Notes under the pieces: generated by a model
The model's input: the letters and a program-made list of their open reading frames with translations, nothing else
Databases searched by the model: none
What the model was told of the DNA's origin: nothing
Assembly: GCF_016820555.1 (NCBI RefSeq)
Contig: NZ_JADHDW010000009.1
Location: forward strand, 1 to 64,000
DNA from: Bacillus sp. REN10
Lineage (GTDB): Bacteria > Bacillota > Bacilli > Bacillales > Domibacillaceae
Direction: 5' to 3'
Length of the DNA stretch: 64,000 nt
Shown: piece by piece, positions 52,033 through 62,188 of the stretch
Layout of the letters: every line of letters starts with the position of its first letter
How positions within the stretch are numbered: the stretch's first letter is position 1
Program-made: the position numbers and the translations under genes

Positions 52033-52542
52033 ATGAGAGAAAAGAAATTCATGAAAGATACTTTATCTATAAAAACTAGCTATGTACTGCCTCCTGATAC
52101 AAATCATCACGGCACTTTATTCGGCGGAAAATTAATGGCTTATATTGATGATATCGCTTCAATCGCAGCCACAAAATTCGCAAGAAAGCCCGTTGTAACG
52201 GCTTCTACAGATTCTGTCGACTTTTTGAAGCCTATTCGTGTCGGCGATGCTGTTACACTAGAAGCAATGGTTTCTTACACAGGAAACACTAGCATGGAAG
52301 TGTTTGTCAAAGTGTTATCTGAAAACTTATTAACTGGGGAATCAGCCGTAGCCGCTCTCTCCTTTCTGACATTCGTTGCATTAGACGAAAACGGAAAACC
52401 TGTTCCAATTCCTGAAGTCGTACCGGAGTCAAAAGAAGAAAAATGGCTGAATGAAACAGCGTCCAACCGTGCTGAGCATCGGAAAGCCCGCAAAAAATAT
52501 AGCAAAGAACTAGCTGAATTCTTCGCTGATGAAGAAAAGTAA
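52033..52542 (+). CDS. ykhA: Acyl-CoA thioesterase (YkhA/YciA-like hotdog)
   Basis: A 169-residue single-hotdog thioesterase. The catalytic loop NHHGTLFGGKLMAYIDDIASIAA has the conserved Asn and Asp; TDSVDFLKPIRVGD follows. It hydrolyses acyl-CoAs by family and resembles B. subtilis YkhA. A charged Lys/Glu-rich C-terminal tail. ATG 52033 has GAGG 8 bases upstream; a GTG three codons earlier lies within that site. Confidence 0.88.
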   Translation: MREKKFMKDTLSIKTSYVLPPDTNHHGTLFGGKLMAYIDDIASIAATKFARKPVVTASTDSVDFLKPIRVGDAVTLEAMVSYTGNTSMEVFVKVLSENLLTGESAVAALSFLTFVALDENGKPVPIPEVVPESKEEKWLNETASNRAEHRKARKKYSKELAEFFADEEK

Positions 52543-52556
52543 GCTCCAGTTCTAAA

Positions 52557-52597
52557 CATCGGCCTGAAAGAACACTCTTTCAGGCCGATGTTTTTTA
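52557..52597 (+). terminator. Terminator of ykhA
   Basis: ACATCGGCCTGAAAGA (from 52556) / TCTTTCAGGCCGATGT (52576-52591), then six T; a very stable stem. Confidence 0.93.
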
Positions 52598-52863
52598 TTA
52601 ACAGTACTCCCCCACTTTTCTCCTATGTTTAAATACTCGGATTGCTCAATGAATACGACATCATTCGATGACAAATATTAATTTTTGATAACAAGAATCA
52701 TGGTACTTTTTTCTAATTCTTCATCTACCTTTGACCTGACTGAATTCAATAATTGTTATATTTCTCATGAATTTGTAATAAAGATTTTTCCTTATTTTGT
52801 CCCCTATACTTTGATCTTTCAGCGATTCTATACTTAAGTCAGTTAATATTGGAGGTATGTATG
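52598..52863. other. Gene-free leader region before mreBH
   Basis: About 265 AT-rich bases. No frame of note and no riboswitch core is seen. A GTCCCC...GCGAT pair near 52799-52825 faintly recalls sigma-I sites known for B. subtilis mreBH, but spacing and bases do not fit well enough to call. Confidence 0.4.
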
Positions 52864-53871
52864 ATGTTTGGACAAGCTGAAATCGGGATCGATTTAGGAA
52901 CCGCCAATCTGTTAGTATACAGCAAAGATAAAGGAATTATTGTGAATGAGCCGTCTGTTGTCGCAATTAATAAAGATACAAATAAAGTGTTAGCGATCGG
53001 TTCTGAAGCAAAAGATATGATTGGAAAAACTCCAGGGCGCATTATAGCTACTCGTCCCATGAAGGATGGGGTCATTGCCGACTTTGAAATCACGACGGAA
53101 ATGCTAAAAGGATTAATGAGAAAAGCAAGTAAAGAACTAGGATTAAGCTTACGGAAGCCAACTGTTGTCGTTTGTACACCCTCAGGGGCCACTACAGTGG
53201 AAAGACGGGCGATTGAAGATGCCATCAAGCATAGCGGAGCCAAAGAAGTTCACTTAATTGAAGAACCTGTAGCCGCAGCAATTGGAGCGGATTTGCCGGT
53301 AGAAGAACCGATCGCAAACTTAATTGTGGATATAGGCGGGGGGACGACGGAAGTAGCGATCATTTCTTATGGCGGAATCGTTACTTGCAACTCGGTCCGT
53401 TTAGCCGGAGATAAGCTGGATGAAGATATTGTCCACTACATCCGCAAAACATATAATTTGCTCATTGGTGAGCGGACAGCTGAAAATATTAAAATGGAGA
53501 TCGGTCATGCGTTAATTGAACACGTCGAGCAAACGATGGCGGTACGCGGACGTGATTTAATGACAGGCTTGCCAAAAACGATTGAAGTAAGCTCTTATGA
53601 AATCCAACAAGCGATTAAAGAGTCCTTGCTTTCTATTTTAGAATCCATTCGTACAACACTAGAAACTTGCCCTCCTGAGCTGAGTGGAGACATCGTAGAT
53701 AGAGGAATTGTCTTAAGCGGTGGCGGCGCTTTGTTAAAAGGCATGCAAGAGTGGGTGAGTGAAGAAATTCTTGTCCCTGTTCACGTTGCCCCTAATCCTT
53801 TAGAATCTGTCGCAATTGGCACGGGACGATCTTTACATGTGCTAAAGGCTTTACAAAAAGTGAAAAACTAA
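52864..53871 (+). CDS. mreBH: Actin-like cell-shape protein MreBH
   Basis: A 335-residue MreB-family filament protein, the same length as B. subtilis Mre[18 protein letters not shown] (phosphate 1), [28 protein letters not shown] (phosphate 2) and [14 protein letters not shown] (adenosine) are in order. It directs lateral-wall synthesis and, in B. subtilis, the autolysin LytE. Two adjacent ATGs (52861, 52864) follow GGAGG; the second is better spaced and fits the family. Closest to MreBH rather than MreB/Mbl, from the N terminus and length. Confidence 0.9.
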   Translation: MFGQAEIGIDLGTANLLVYSKDKGIIVNEPSVVAINKDTNKVLAIGSEAKDMIGKTPGRIIATRPMKDGVIADFEITTEMLKGLMRKASKELGLSLRKPTVVVCTPSGATTVERRAIEDAIKHSGAKEVHLIEEPVAAAIGADLPVEEPIANLIVDIGGGTTEVAIISYGGIVTCNSVRLAGDKLDEDIVHYIRKTYNLLIGERTAENIKMEIGHALIEHVEQTMAVRGRDLMTGLPKTIEVSSYEIQQAIKESLLSILESIRTTLETCPPELSGDIVDRGIVLSGGGALLKGMQEWVSEEILVPVHVAPNPLESVAIGTGRSLHVLKALQKVKN

Positions 53872-53881
53872 TAAAAACCTT

Positions 53882-53951
53882 AAAGACTGTCTCATAAGGG
53901 ATCTAACGAAGAAATTCATTCAGGAGCAGATTCTCTTGTTCGAGACAGTCT
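53882..53951. terminator. Long inverted repeat between mreBH and the MaoC gene
   Basis: AAGACTGTCTC (53883-53893) / GAGACAGTCTT (53941-53951), with a 47-base loop. Could end both converging genes. Confidence 0.7.
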
Positions 53952-53959
53952 TTCGTTAT

Positions 53960-54337
53960 TTAGTCGCGAATCATTCCCTTACTTGAACCAACGAGAACGT
54001 CTTTGCCATGCTGATTGCGGTAAATGGATTGAATTTCTACATTTTTATAGCCTGACATTTGCTCTACTTTCGTTAAAGTAAGTTGGCATGTGATCGTATC
54101 CCCAGCAAATACAGGACGAATGTATTTGCTTACTATCTCTCTCGCAATATAATTCAAATCCCCACCAATTTTCGTTCCAATGCTAGCTGTCATTAACCCG
54201 TGGACCATTAATCGGCCTTGTTCATCCCGTTCCATATGATGTTTTCCTTGATCACCGGAAAGCATAGCAAATTGTCTAATTTCCTCTTCATTAAACGTAC
54301 GTTCCCATGTAAACACATCGCCTTGTTTAATCCCCAT
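53960..54337 (-). CDS. MaoC-like hotdog dehydratase
   Basis: A 125-residue single-hotdog protein of the (R)-specific enoyl-CoA hydratase/MaoC type. The hydratase motif usually reads SGDxNPxH; here it is SGDQGKHH, keeping the catalytic Asp and His but not the Asn and Pro. MVHGLMTASIGTKI follows in the conserved place. So hydratase activity is plausible but uncertain; the substrate is unknown. GGAGGCAGGTAAAT precedes ATG 54337. Confidence 0.75.
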   Translation of the reverse strand: MGIKQGDVFTWERTFNEEEIRQFAMLSGDQGKHHMERDEQGRLMVHGLMTASIGTKIGGDLNYIAREIVSKYIRPVFAGDTITCQLTLTKVEQMSGYKNVEIQSIYRNQHGKDVLVGSSKGMIRD

Positions 54338-54421
54338 ATTTACCTGCCTCCTATTTTTAGAATTATCTGTCTATTTACAATATAACATACATGCACCAAT
54401 AAATGAATTTCTATTCATTAA

Positions 54422-54451
54422 AAAAGAGGCCTTCCATAATAGGTAGCCTCT
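54422..54451 (-). terminator. Terminator of nos
   Basis: AGAGGCCTTCC (54425-54435) / GGTAGCCTCT (54442-54451), one bulge, with a T-run in the minus direction. Confidence 0.8.
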
Positions 54452-54458
54452 CTATTCA

Positions 54459-55541
54459 TTAATATGGCGTTTCTTGATAAAAGTAGTTAGGTGTTTTTAT
54501 CGTATGATCATATTCCTGGTGGAAAATATGAGTGGCAGCTGGTGAGATCGGCGGAATGAGCCAAGTCCAATCTCCTGTAAGTGCTCGCCCTTCCTGTTTC
54601 TCATTTTGCTCGAACACTTTAAACTGTTGGGCTGCTGTGTGATGGTCCACAATGCTGACACCTGCCTCTTTAAATGAATACAGCACAGCCGCATTTAACT
54701 CAATCAATGCCCGGTCCTTCCAAAGCGTTGATGCCTTACTTATATTTAACTCCATCCGTTCTGCGATCACCGGTAGCAAATTATAGCGAAACTCATCTGC
54801 CAAGTTACGTGCACCAATTTCCGTTCCCATGTACCAACCATTAAACGGGGCTGTTTTGTATTCAATCCCGCCAATTTCTAATTTCATGTCAGAAATGATT
54901 GGCACGGCATACCATTTGAGCCCAAGCTCACGAAACCATGGATACTCCGGATGTGAAAGTTCCACTTCCTTCATTAACTCCTTCGGTGCTTCCTTCCAAA
55001 TTGGTGGCCGCTCACCAATTTGTACGACCCACGGAAGAAAGTCAAAGTTGGTTCCTTTGCCTTGCCAACCTAGTTTTTCGCATTGTTTCGTTAGCTCTAC
55101 AGACAGCGGATCCCCAACGATGCCTTCCTCCGTTTCATAGCCAGCATAACGCATGAGTTGATGATTCCAAACTCGTACCTCTTCTCTGTTCGGTAAAGAA
55201 GGTGGAAATACAGTAATAACAGGGCGAATTTTCCCTTCATTTGTCGCGTAGTCCACATGTCTCTCCAGCGCTTGGAATACGTCTTCTTCCGTTCGTGTTG
55301 ACCGTTCATCAAACACATGAAGCGTTTGCCAAAATAAGCGGCCAATACAGCGATTACTGTTGCGCCAAGCCATTCGCGCCCCATGCTCTAACTCTTCGTA
55401 TGTATGGGTATAACTTCCTGTCGACTCAATTTCCGCTTGAACCTCTTGCAGACGTGTTGTTCGTTCGGCTTCTGATTTATTTAATTCTTCGTAACATTGT
55501 TCAATAAAAGTCTTTGCCTCGTTCCAAAGTTGTATATTCAT
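54459..55541 (-). CDS. nos: Bacterial nitric oxide synthase, oxygenase domain
   Basis: A 360-residue haem protein converting arginine to citrulline and NO; like other bacterial NOS it lacks the reductase domain and borrows electrons. The haem-ligating Cys is in [11 protein letters not shown] (near residue 65); the arginine-binding region includes [17 protein letters not shown] with the active Glu, and the pterin/dimer tail has [20 protein letters not shown]. subtilis counterpart: YflM. AAGGTGGACTATAA precedes ATG 55541. Hmp/NsrR lie 8 kb away. Confidence 0.94.
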   Translation of the reverse strand: MNIQLWNEAKTFIEQCYEELNKSEAERTTRLQEVQAEIESTGSYTHTYEELEHGARMAWRNSNRCIGRLFWQTLHVFDERSTRTEEDVFQALERHVDYATNEGKIRPVITVFPPSLPNREEVRVWNHQLMRYAGYETEEGIVGDPLSVELTKQCEKLGWQGKGTNFDFLPWVVQIGERPPIWKEAPKELMKEVELSHPEYPWFRELGLKWYAVPIISDMKLEIGGIEYKTAPFNGWYMGTEIGARNLADEFRYNLLPVIAERMELNISKASTLWKDRALIELNAAVLYSFKEAGVSIVDHHTAAQQFKVFEQNEKQEGRALTGDWTWLIPPISPAATHIFHQEYDHTIKTPNYFYQETPY

Positions 55542-55627
55542 TTATAGTCCACCTTAACTTCATTGCTTTTACTGTCAGTATAACATTTTCTTCCCCCGCT
55601 ATCCTTCGACAACTTGTTGAAGAAATA

Positions 55628-56032
55628 TTACTTCTCTCGAATGATTTTAAAGGTTCCTGTCCCTTTTCCAAGCAAGCGGCCCTCCGCATCGGTGATTTCC
55701 CCTTCAATAAAAGCAAGTTTGTAACCTTGCTGAAGAATTTTTGCCTCCGCAAAGATTTCACCTGAAGATACACTAGCGAGGAAATGAGTCGTTAAATTGG
55801 TAGTGACGCACTTTTCTTTCGTGACCGCACGAAGCAGCATCCCTTGAATAAAGTCAAGCATCGTTGCATAAACCCCTCCGTGCAAAGTGCCGTTTGTATT
55901 TAGTAATTCATCTTGAATCTTTAACTTGATCTTCACCCGATCTTCTTTAAAATCCACCACTTCAAATCCAATATGCTGAAAAAATAAGTTGTTTTCAAAA
56001 TCCTGTTTCACAAACTCCAATGTTGTCGCCAA
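55628..56032 (-). CDS. PaaI-family hotdog thioesterase
   Basis: A 134-residue hotdog protein with the PaaI/YbgC-like signature NTNGTLHGGVYATMLDFIQGM (catalytic Asn, His-Gly-Gly) and a C-terminal EGEITDAEGRLLGKGTGTFKI. It probably hydrolyses (aryl)acyl-CoA. Start TTG 56032 has AAGGG 9 bases upstream. Same strand as nos, 86 bases before it; cotranscription is possible but unproved. Confidence 0.82.
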   Translation of the reverse strand: MATTLEFVKQDFENNLFFQHIGFEVVDFKEDRVKIKLKIQDELLNTNGTLHGGVYATMLDFIQGMLLRAVTKEKCVTTNLTTHFLASVSSGEIFAEAKILQQGYKLAFIEGEITDAEGRLLGKGTGTFKIIREK

Positions 56033-56159
56033 TGGTCATCACCCTTTCTGCTTTCCTACCTTCTTAATTCTTTCATAGCCGCAAAAAACCTGCAAAAGCA
56101 AAGAAAAAACGGCCTTGCATATTTCTTGATATAAAAAAATAAAAATTCTAAATATTCAC

Positions 56160-56188
56160 TTGACTGTTCTTTCAGCAACAGCTATGAT
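56160..56188 (+). promoter_or_regulatory. Promoter of the S-box operon
   Basis: TTGACT (56160-56165), 17-base spacer, TATGAT (56183-56188), directly upstream of the SAM riboswitch. Confidence 0.8.
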
Positions 56189-56212
56189 GTTTCTATCAAT
56201 TAAATATTGCAT

Positions 56213-56377
56213 TTCTTATCAAGAGAAGCCGAGGGTACTGGCCCTGAGACGCTTCAGCAACCAGCCAATTCCTGGCCCGGTGCTAACTCCAGCAAACGAA
56301 CTTTTCGTTTGAAAGATAAGAAGGAATAACGATCGATGATTACAAAGCCTTCTTATTTTTAAGAAGGCTTTTTTTAT
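56213..56377 (+). promoter_or_regulatory. SAM-I (S-box) riboswitch with terminator
   Basis: The aptamer spans 56213-56322: P1 is TTCTTATC (56213-56220) with GATAAGAA (56315-56322); between them lie the conserved AGAGAAGCCGAGGG, CTGGCCC, CGCTTCAGCAACC and CGGTGCTAA(C)TCC segments. The terminator stem is AAGCCTTCTTA/TAAGAAGGCTT with seven T (to about 56377). The 3' side of P1 (AAGAAGG) can pair with CCTTCTT as antiterminator. High SAM should stop transcription of yitJ-metH. Confidence 0.95.
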
Positions 56378-56460
56378 TTCCATTTTTCAGCTAATTACAA
56401 TAAGTCACAAACGATTAATAAACATTCACATAGTTTTTATTTTAGAGAGGGTGAAAGAAA

Positions 56461-58326
56461 ATGAGTATTTTAGATCGATTGAAGCATGAGGTACTCACAG
56501 CCGATGGCGCGATGGGAACATTGCTTTATTCATATGGAATTGATTTTTGCTATGAGGAATTAAATATAGAAAAACGGGAAGTCATTGAGCAAATCCACCT
56601 TGATTACATTAAAGCAGGAGCCGATGTGATTCAAACAAACTCCTATGGTGCTAATGCCTATAAACTTGCTCGCTACGGCTTAGAGCATCGCGTGCGGGAA
56701 TTAAATAAAACTTCGGTGCAAATCGCTAAAAAAGCAGCAACCCCTAACGGCCGATTGGTGCTAGGAACAATTGGTGGCATACGCGGAATGCGCAAAAGCA
56801 GCATTACTTTAACAGAAATTGAAGCAACTATTCGTGAACAAGCAGATAGTTTATTGACCGAACAGCCAGACGGTCTTCTCTTAGAAACGTATTATGACTT
56901 CGATGAATTAACGACTGTGCTGAAAATGATCCGCCACCTAACCGATCTTCCGCTTATTGCCCAAGTATCGATGCATGAACCAGGTGTGCTTCAAAATGGT
57001 CTGGCATTAAATAAGGCTCTTCAGCATCTCGAAGAACTGGGAGCGGATGTGGTAGGCGTGAATTGCCGTCTCGGTCCCCATCATACGATTCAAGCCTTAG
57101 AAGAAGTCGCCTTACCGAAAAAAGCGTTTCTATCGGCTTATCCAAATGCTAGTTTATTAGATGTAGAGGATGGGCGCATCGTCTATGAATCAGAAGCGGA
57201 TTATTTCGCAAAAGCAGCGGTTCATCTGCGCAATGAGGGAGTTCGCTTAATTGGCGGTTGCTGCGGAACGACACCAAATCATATCGCAGCGGCCAAAAAA
57301 GCATTAGCTTCCCTCCCTCCCATTACCGAGAAAAAAGTGAAAATCCCACAGCCGATTATCATTAAAGAAACGGTTACACCTGCAGAGCCTCGCCTGCATG
57401 AAAAAGTGAAAACGGAACGAACGATTATCGTAGAACTAGACACACCGAAACAATTGGACACAGCAGCCTATATTGAAGGAGCTCAAGCTTTGCAAGAAAC
57501 AGGCATTGCCGCTATCACCATGGCTGATAACTCATTAGCTTCTCCGCGAATAAGCAACTTAGCGATGGCCTCTTTATTAAAAATGAATCATCAAATTCGC
57601 CCGCTCATTCATCTTACTTGCCGAGACCGTAATTTAATCGGACTACAATCTCATTTAATGGGGCTGCATGCTTTAGGTTTGCATGATGTGTTGGCCGTCA
57701 CCGGTGACCCAACAAAGGTGGGAGACTTTCCGGGGGCCACTTCCGTCTATGATGTATCAAGTTTAGAATTAATTCAGTTGATTAAACAAATGAACGAAGG
57801 TATTTCTTTTTCCGGAAAACCATTTAAACAAAAAGCCAACTTCTCCGTTGCCGCTGCCTTCAATCCAAATGTACGCATGCTTGATCGAGCCGTGAAGCGG
57901 TTAGAGAAAAAAATTGAATGTGGAGCCGATTATTTTATCACCCAGCCGGTATTTACAAAGGAAAAAATCATCGAAGTATATGAAGCGACAAAGCATTTAC
58001 TAACTCCTATTTTTATCGGAATTATGCCTTTAACTAATGCGCGAAATGCTGAATTTCTTCATCATGAAGTACCGGGAATTAAACTATCTGAGGATACACT
58101 AAAGCGCATGAAAGCTTGTGATGGGGACAAAGAAGCCTCTGCCAAAGAAGGAATCAGCATCACGAAAGAGTTAATTGACACAGCTGCCCAGTTGTTTAAT
58201 GGCATTTATATCATCACGCCTTTCTTGCGTTATGACATGTCCATCGAATTAATCCGTTATATTCAACAACTAGATCGAAAAACAAATGAAAGAGGGATCG
58301 CTCATGTCCAACCAACATCTAATTGA
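56461..58326 (+). CDS. yitJ: Bifunctional homocysteine S-methyltransferase / 5,10-methylenetetrahydrofolate reductase (YitJ)
   Basis: A 621-residue fusion. Residues about 1-285 form a homocysteine methyltransferase barrel with ADGAMGTLLYSYG, zinc cysteines in GVNCRLGP and [11 protein letters not shown]; about 335-612 is the FAD-linked MetF domain (TCRDRNLIGLQSHLMGLHALG, LAVTGDP, FITQPVF). It supplies methyl-THF for the next gene. GAGAGGGTGAAAGAAA precedes the ATG. First gene after the S-box. Confidence 0.93.
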   Translation: MSILDRLKHEVLTADGAMGTLLYSYGIDFCYEELNIEKREVIEQIHLDYIKAGADVIQTNSYGANAYKLARYGLEHRVRELNKTSVQIAKKAATPNGRLVLGTIGGIRGMRKSSITLTEIEATIREQADSLLTEQPDGLLLETYYDFDELTTVLKMIRHLTDLPLIAQVSMHEPGVLQNGLALNKALQHLEELGADVVGVNCRLGPHHTIQALEEVALPKKAFLSAYPNASLLDVEDGRIVYESEADYFAKAAVHLRNEGVRLIGGCCGTTPNHIAAAKKALASLPPITEKKVKIPQPIIIKETVTPAEPRLHEKVKTERTIIVELDTPKQLDTAAYIEGAQALQETGIAAITMADNSLASPRISNLAMASLLKMNHQIRPLIHLTCRDRNLIGLQSHLMGLHALGLHDVLAVTGDPTKVGDFPGATSVYDVSSLELIQLIKQMNEGISFSGKPFKQKANFSVAAAFNPNVRMLDRAVKRLEKKIECGADYFITQPVFTKEKIIEVYEATKHLLTPIFIGIMPLTNARNAEFLHHEVPGIKLSEDTLKRMKACDGDKEASAKEGISITKELIDTAAQLFNGIYIITPFLRYDMSIELIRYIQQLDRKTNERGIAHVQPTSN

Positions 58327-61300
58327 AAAAGAGCTAGAAAAACGCATTCTCATTATTGATGGGGCGATGGGGACGATGCTTCAGCAAGCCAATTTAACAG
58401 CCGATGACTTCGGCGGTGAAGAATATGACGGCTGCAATGAATATTTAAATATGACGTCACCCAATGTGATTGACCGCATTCATCGCGCCTACCTCGAAGC
58501 CGGCACAGATATTATTGAAACCAACTCCTTCGGCGGCACTGCACTCGTGTTAAATGAATATGGACTTGGGAAACATGCGTATGAAATTAATCGGCGCGCA
58601 GCTGAAATTGCTCGAAAATGCGCCGATGACTTCTCTACGCCAGAACATCCTCGTTTTGTAGCAGGAGCCATTGGACCAACAACAAAGACACTATCAGTCA
58701 CAGGCGGCATTGACTTTGAAACGCTCAGCAAGGACTTTGAACAGCAAGCCATCGCTTTAATTGATGGCGGAGCGGACTTAATCTTAATGGAAACAAGCCA
58801 AGATATGCTTAATGTTAAAGCCGGAACGCTCGGCATTCAGCGCGCTTTTGAACAAACGGGAAAAACATTGCCAATTATGATCTCAGGTACAATCGAACCA
58901 ATGGGAACAACACTGGCAGGACAAAATATTGAAGCATTTTATATCTCAATTGAACATATTAACCCGCTTTCCGTCGGCTTAAACTGCGCGACTGGACCGG
59001 AATTTATGACCGATCATATTCGCTCACTGTCAGCTTTATCGAAAAGCTTCGTCAGCTGTTATCCAAATGCCGGCTTGCCCGATGAAGAAGGCTGTTATCA
59101 CGAATCTCCACAATCATTAGCCCAAAAGCTCAAAGGCTTTGCAGAAAAAGGTTGGATCAACATTGTAGGCGGTTGTTGCGGAACGACACCTGACCACATC
59201 CGGGCGATGAAAGAAGCAGTAAAGGATCTGCCTCCTCGACCTCGACCGCATCATCCTCATGATCATGCCGTATCGGGAATCGAACCGCTTTTATACGATG
59301 AGACGATGAGGCCATTATTTATCGGAGAACGAACGAATGTCATTGGCTCACGCAAATTTAAGCGCCTGATCATTGAAGGCAAATTTGAAGAAGCGGCAGA
59401 AGTCGCTCGCGCTCAAGTCAAAGGCGGCGCTCATGTCATTGATATTTGTTTAGCCAATCCAGATCGCGATGAACTAGAAGATATGGAAAACTTCATGAAA
59501 GAAGTCGTGAAAAAAGTGAAAGTGCCGCTCGTCATCGATTCCACTGACGAAAAGGTCATTGAAAAAGCACTGAAATATTCACAAGGGAAAGCGATCATTA
59601 ACTCGATTAACTTAGAAGATGGCGAAGAGCGGTTTGAAGCGGTCTTGCCGCTCGTGAAAAAGTATGGAGCAGCAGTCGTCGTTGGAACGATTGACGAAAC
59701 AGGGATGGCCGTTTCCCGGGAGCGTAAACTAGAAGTGGCTATTCGCTCGTATGACCTTTTAGTCAACAAATGGGGAATGGCTCCTGAGGACATTATTTTT
59801 GACCCACTCGTCTTCCCTGTCGGCACAGGTGATGAGCAATATATTGGATCTGCTGAAGAAACGATTGAAGGCATTCGATTGATTAAAGAAAAACTACCGA
59901 ACGCGTTAACAGTACTTGGTGTCAGCAACGTCTCTTTCGGCCTCCCTCCCGTTGGCCGCGAAGTATTAAATGCTGTGTATTTGTACCACTGTACGCAAGC
60001 AGGGCTTGATTATGCGATCGTCAATACCGAAAAACTAGAACGTTTTGCTTCGATTCCGCCGGAAGAAATCGAACTCGCAGAAAAGTTGTTATTTCATACA
60101 AATGATGAGACATTAGCGGCTTTTACCGACTTTTACCGTGACAAAAAGAAAGAAAAAAAAGAAGCAGACATTCCGAAAACAGTACCGGAACGCCTCGCTT
60201 ATTACGTTGTCGAAGGAACGAAAGAAGGATTGATTCCTGATTTGGAAGCGGCACTTCACCTATACGACACGCCACTCGACATTATTAACGGCCCACTGAT
60301 GAAAGGAATGGCAGAAGTCGGCCGTCTATTTAATGACAACCAATTAATCGTCGCAGAAGTATTGCAAAGTGCCGAAGTAATGAAGGCCGCCGTCGCTTTT
60401 TTAGAGCCATATATGGAGAAAAAAGAAAATGACAACGGCAAAGGAAAAGTCGTTCTTGCTACAGTCAAAGGCGATGTGCATGACATCGGAAAAAATTTAG
60501 TCGACATCATTTTAAGCAATAACGGCTTTAAAGTCGTTGATCTCGGAATTAAAGTGACACCATCAGAACTAATTGAAGCGATTAAAAAAGAGAATCCCGA
60601 TATGGTTGGCCTGTCTGGACTGCTCGTCAAATCCGCTCAGCAAATGGTGTTGACTGCCCAGGATATGAAAGCGGCGAGCATTGATGTACCCATTTTAGTC
60701 GGAGGCGCGGCTCTCTCCCGTCGCTTTACGGAAACAAAAATTTCACCAGAGTACACGGGTCCCGTGTTATACGCAAAAGATGCAATGGATGGTTTGTCGA
60801 TTGCGAGCCGCTTGCAAGACGAAGAGGAAAAATCAAAGCTGCTTCATGAACTAGAAGAAAAACAAGAAAAACGAAAAGAGATCGAAGCGTACCGCGAAAC
60901 GGCTAAACCAGCGGTAGCGGTTTTAGACAAGCCAAAGAAAACCGTTCGGCAAGATGCTCTGGTCTATCAGCCGCGCGATTTGCGCAAGCACATTCAGCGA
61001 GATTACCCGGTCACTCATTTAAAGCCATATATTAATATGCAAACATTAATTGGCCACCATCTTGGGTTAAAAGGCAAAATTGACAAATTGCTAGCAGAAA
61101 AGGACGAACGTACGCTGTTACTTAAAGAGACAGTCGATGGATTTTTACAGGAAGATGTGTTAAAAACAGCAAGCGTGTATCAATTTTTCCCAGCTCAATC
61201 AGATGGAGACGATGTTATTATTTACAATCCGGTTGATGCGAAAACGGAAATTGAACGGTTCACCTTCCCACGCCAACAAAAAGAACCCTTCCTTTGCTTA

Positions 61301-61747
61301 GCCGATTATTTAAAATCGGTCGACAGCGGCGAAATGGATTACGTCGGCTTATTCGTCGTCACAGCCGGCTTCGGTGTTCGTGACCAAGCCGCTCAATTCA
61401 AAGAAAAAGGCGAATTCCTACAAAGCCACGCTATCCAAGCAACGGCATTAGAGCTAGCGGAAGGATTCGCCGAGCGCATCCATCAAGAAATGCGCGACCA
61501 ATGGGGCTTCCCGGATCCGGTTGACTTTACGATGAGAGAACGCTTTGCCGCCAAATACCAAGGCCAGCGCTTCTCATTCGGCTATCCAGCTTGTCCAAAC
61601 CTCGAAGACCAGGGCAAGCTATTTAAACTATTGCAGCCGGAAGACATCGGCGTCCGCCTCACCGAAGGCTATATGATGGAACCGGAAGCCAGCGTATCAG
61701 CCATTGTATTCGCCCATCCAGATGCCAGATACTTTAATGTCGAATAA
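58304..61747 (+). CDS. metH: Cobalamin-dependent methionine synthase MetH
   Basis: A 1147-residue full-length MetH. In order: homocysteine barrel (about 1-325; [24 protein letters not shown]), methyl-THF pterin barrel (about 345-610; [13 protein letters not shown]), B12 cap (about 640-735), B12-binding Rossmann domain ([13 protein letters not shown] with the cobalt His), and the SAM-activation domain (about 910-1147; ending DARYFNVE). ATG 58304 has GAGGGATCGCTC upstream and overlaps yitJ by 23 bases. It needs cobalamin; B. subtilis itself uses B12-free MetE. Note the barrel is duplicated in function with the yitJ N-terminal domain. Confidence 0.96.
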   Translation: MSNQHLIEKELEKRILIIDGAMGTMLQQANLTADDFGGEEYDGCNEYLNMTSPNVIDRIHRAYLEAGTDIIETNSFGGTALVLNEYGLGKHAYEINRRAAEIARKCADDFSTPEHPRFVAGAIGPTTKTLSVTGGIDFETLSKDFEQQAIALIDGGADLILMETSQDMLNVKAGTLGIQRAFEQTGKTLPIMISGTIEPMGTTLAGQNIEAFYISIEHINPLSVGLNCATGPEFMTDHIRSLSALSKSFVSCYPNAGLPDEEGCYHESPQSLAQKLKGFAEKGWINIVGGCCGTTPDHIRAMKEAVKDLPPRPRPHHPHDHAVSGIEPLLYDETMRPLFIGERTNVIGSRKFKRLIIEGKFEEAAEVARAQVKGGAHVIDICLANPDRDELEDMENFMKEVVKKVKVPLVIDSTDEKVIEKALKYSQGKAIINSINLEDGEERFEAVLPLVKKYGAAVVVGTIDETGMAVSRERKLEVAIRSYDLLVNKWGMAPEDIIFDPLVFPVGTGDEQYIGSAEETIEGIRLIKEKLPNALTVLGVSNVSFGLPPVGREVLNAVYLYHCTQAGLDYAIVNTEKLERFASIPPEEIELAEKLLFHTNDETLAAFTDFYRDKKKEKKEADIPKTVPERLAYYVVEGTKEGLIPDLEAALHLYDTPLDIINGPLMKGMAEVGRLFNDNQLIVAEVLQSAEVMKAAVAFLEPYMEKKENDNGKGKVVLATVKGDVHDIGKNLVDIILSNNGFKVVDLGIKVTPSELIEAIKKENPDMVGLSGLLVKSAQQMVLTAQDMKAASIDVPILVGGAALSRRFTETKISPEYTGPVLYAKDAMDGLSIASRLQDEEEKSKLLHELEEKQEKRKEIEAYRETAKPAVAVLDKPKKTVRQDALVYQPRDLRKHIQRDYPVTHLKPYINMQTLIGHHLGLKGKIDKLLAEKDERTLLLKETVDGFLQEDVLKTASVYQFFPAQSDGDDVIIYNPVDAKTEIERFTFPRQQKEPFLCLADYLKSVDSGEMDYVGLFVVTAGFGVRDQAAQFKEKGEFLQSHAIQATALELAEGFAERIHQEMRDQWGFPDPVDFTMRERFAAKYQGQRFSFGYPACPNLEDQGKLFKLLQPEDIGVRLTEGYMMEPEASVSAIVFAHPDARYFNVE

Positions 61748-61750
61748 CAA

Positions 61751-61830
61751 CAAGCTAGCAAAGCGGCGTTCTTTACCGCACAGACGTAACAACTGATACC
61801 CAAAAGTCTGGTCGCCGGAGCTAGACCACG
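61751..61830. repeat. Member of the dispersed intergenic repeat family
   Basis: Contains CAAGCTAGCAAAGCGGCG, GCACAGACGTAACAACTGATAC and an end GTCGCCGGAGCTAGACCACG, resembling the AGCTGGAC end and the CACAGGTGTGACGGCTTATG segment of the unit at 43341. Degenerate relative to that copy. Confidence 0.55.
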
Positions 61831-61861
61831 AAAAAAGCAGACGACTATTGTCTGCTTTTTT
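61831..61861 (+). terminator. Terminator of metH
   Basis: AAAAAAGCAGAC (61831-61842) / GTCTGCTTTTTT (61850-61861), perfect. Confidence 0.92.
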
Positions 61862-61911
61862 CGCATAATACTTGCTTTTCGATCCACACTAATCCTAAGG
61901 AGCTGATACTA

Positions 61912-62082
61912 ATGAAGAAAAAATTGAAAATGACCGAACAGATTTCACATGATCCCCAATTTGCGATCCATTCAGATGTGAAACAATCCCGAGGTGACTC
62001 GGTGGACGAATACGAAAACTTAAAAGACGCTAACGAGATGATCGCTAGCAACGAAATCGGGCAACAAAATGAAAATTTGTAA
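61912..62082 (+). CDS. Small acidic protein, unknown
   Basis: A 56-codon gene with AAGGAGCTGATACTA before its ATG. After a basic start (MKKKLKMTEQ) the chain is rich in Asp, Glu, Asn and Gln (SVDEYENLKDANEMIASNEIG), with no membrane segment and no cysteine. It looks soluble and partly disordered. No family recognised; the good ribosome site is the main evidence for coding. Confidence 0.6.
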   Translation: MKKKLKMTEQISHDPQFAIHSDVKQSRGDSVDEYENLKDANEMIASNEIGQQNENL

Positions 62083-62088
62083 AACAGC

Positions 62089-62180
62089 GAAGTGGCGCTT
62101 GAGAGGCGCTTGGCGTTCTTAAACTTTTTGAGCTATTTTTTCGACCTTTCTAGGGCTTTCTTCCACTTTGGCGCCACTTC
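62089..62180. repeat. Widely spaced inverted repeat before the pentapeptide gene
   Basis: GAAGTGGCGC (62089-62098) and GCGCCACTTC (62171-62180), perfect 10-bp arms; the left end (CAGCGAAGTGGCGCTTGAGAG) resembles the unit starts of the other intergenic repeats. Confidence 0.55.
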
Positions 62181-62188
62181 TTCAACCT

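Noticed and set aside
52790-52830. Sigma-I promoter for mreBH
   Set aside because: GTCCCC and GCGAT are present but bases and spacing differ too much from known sites.
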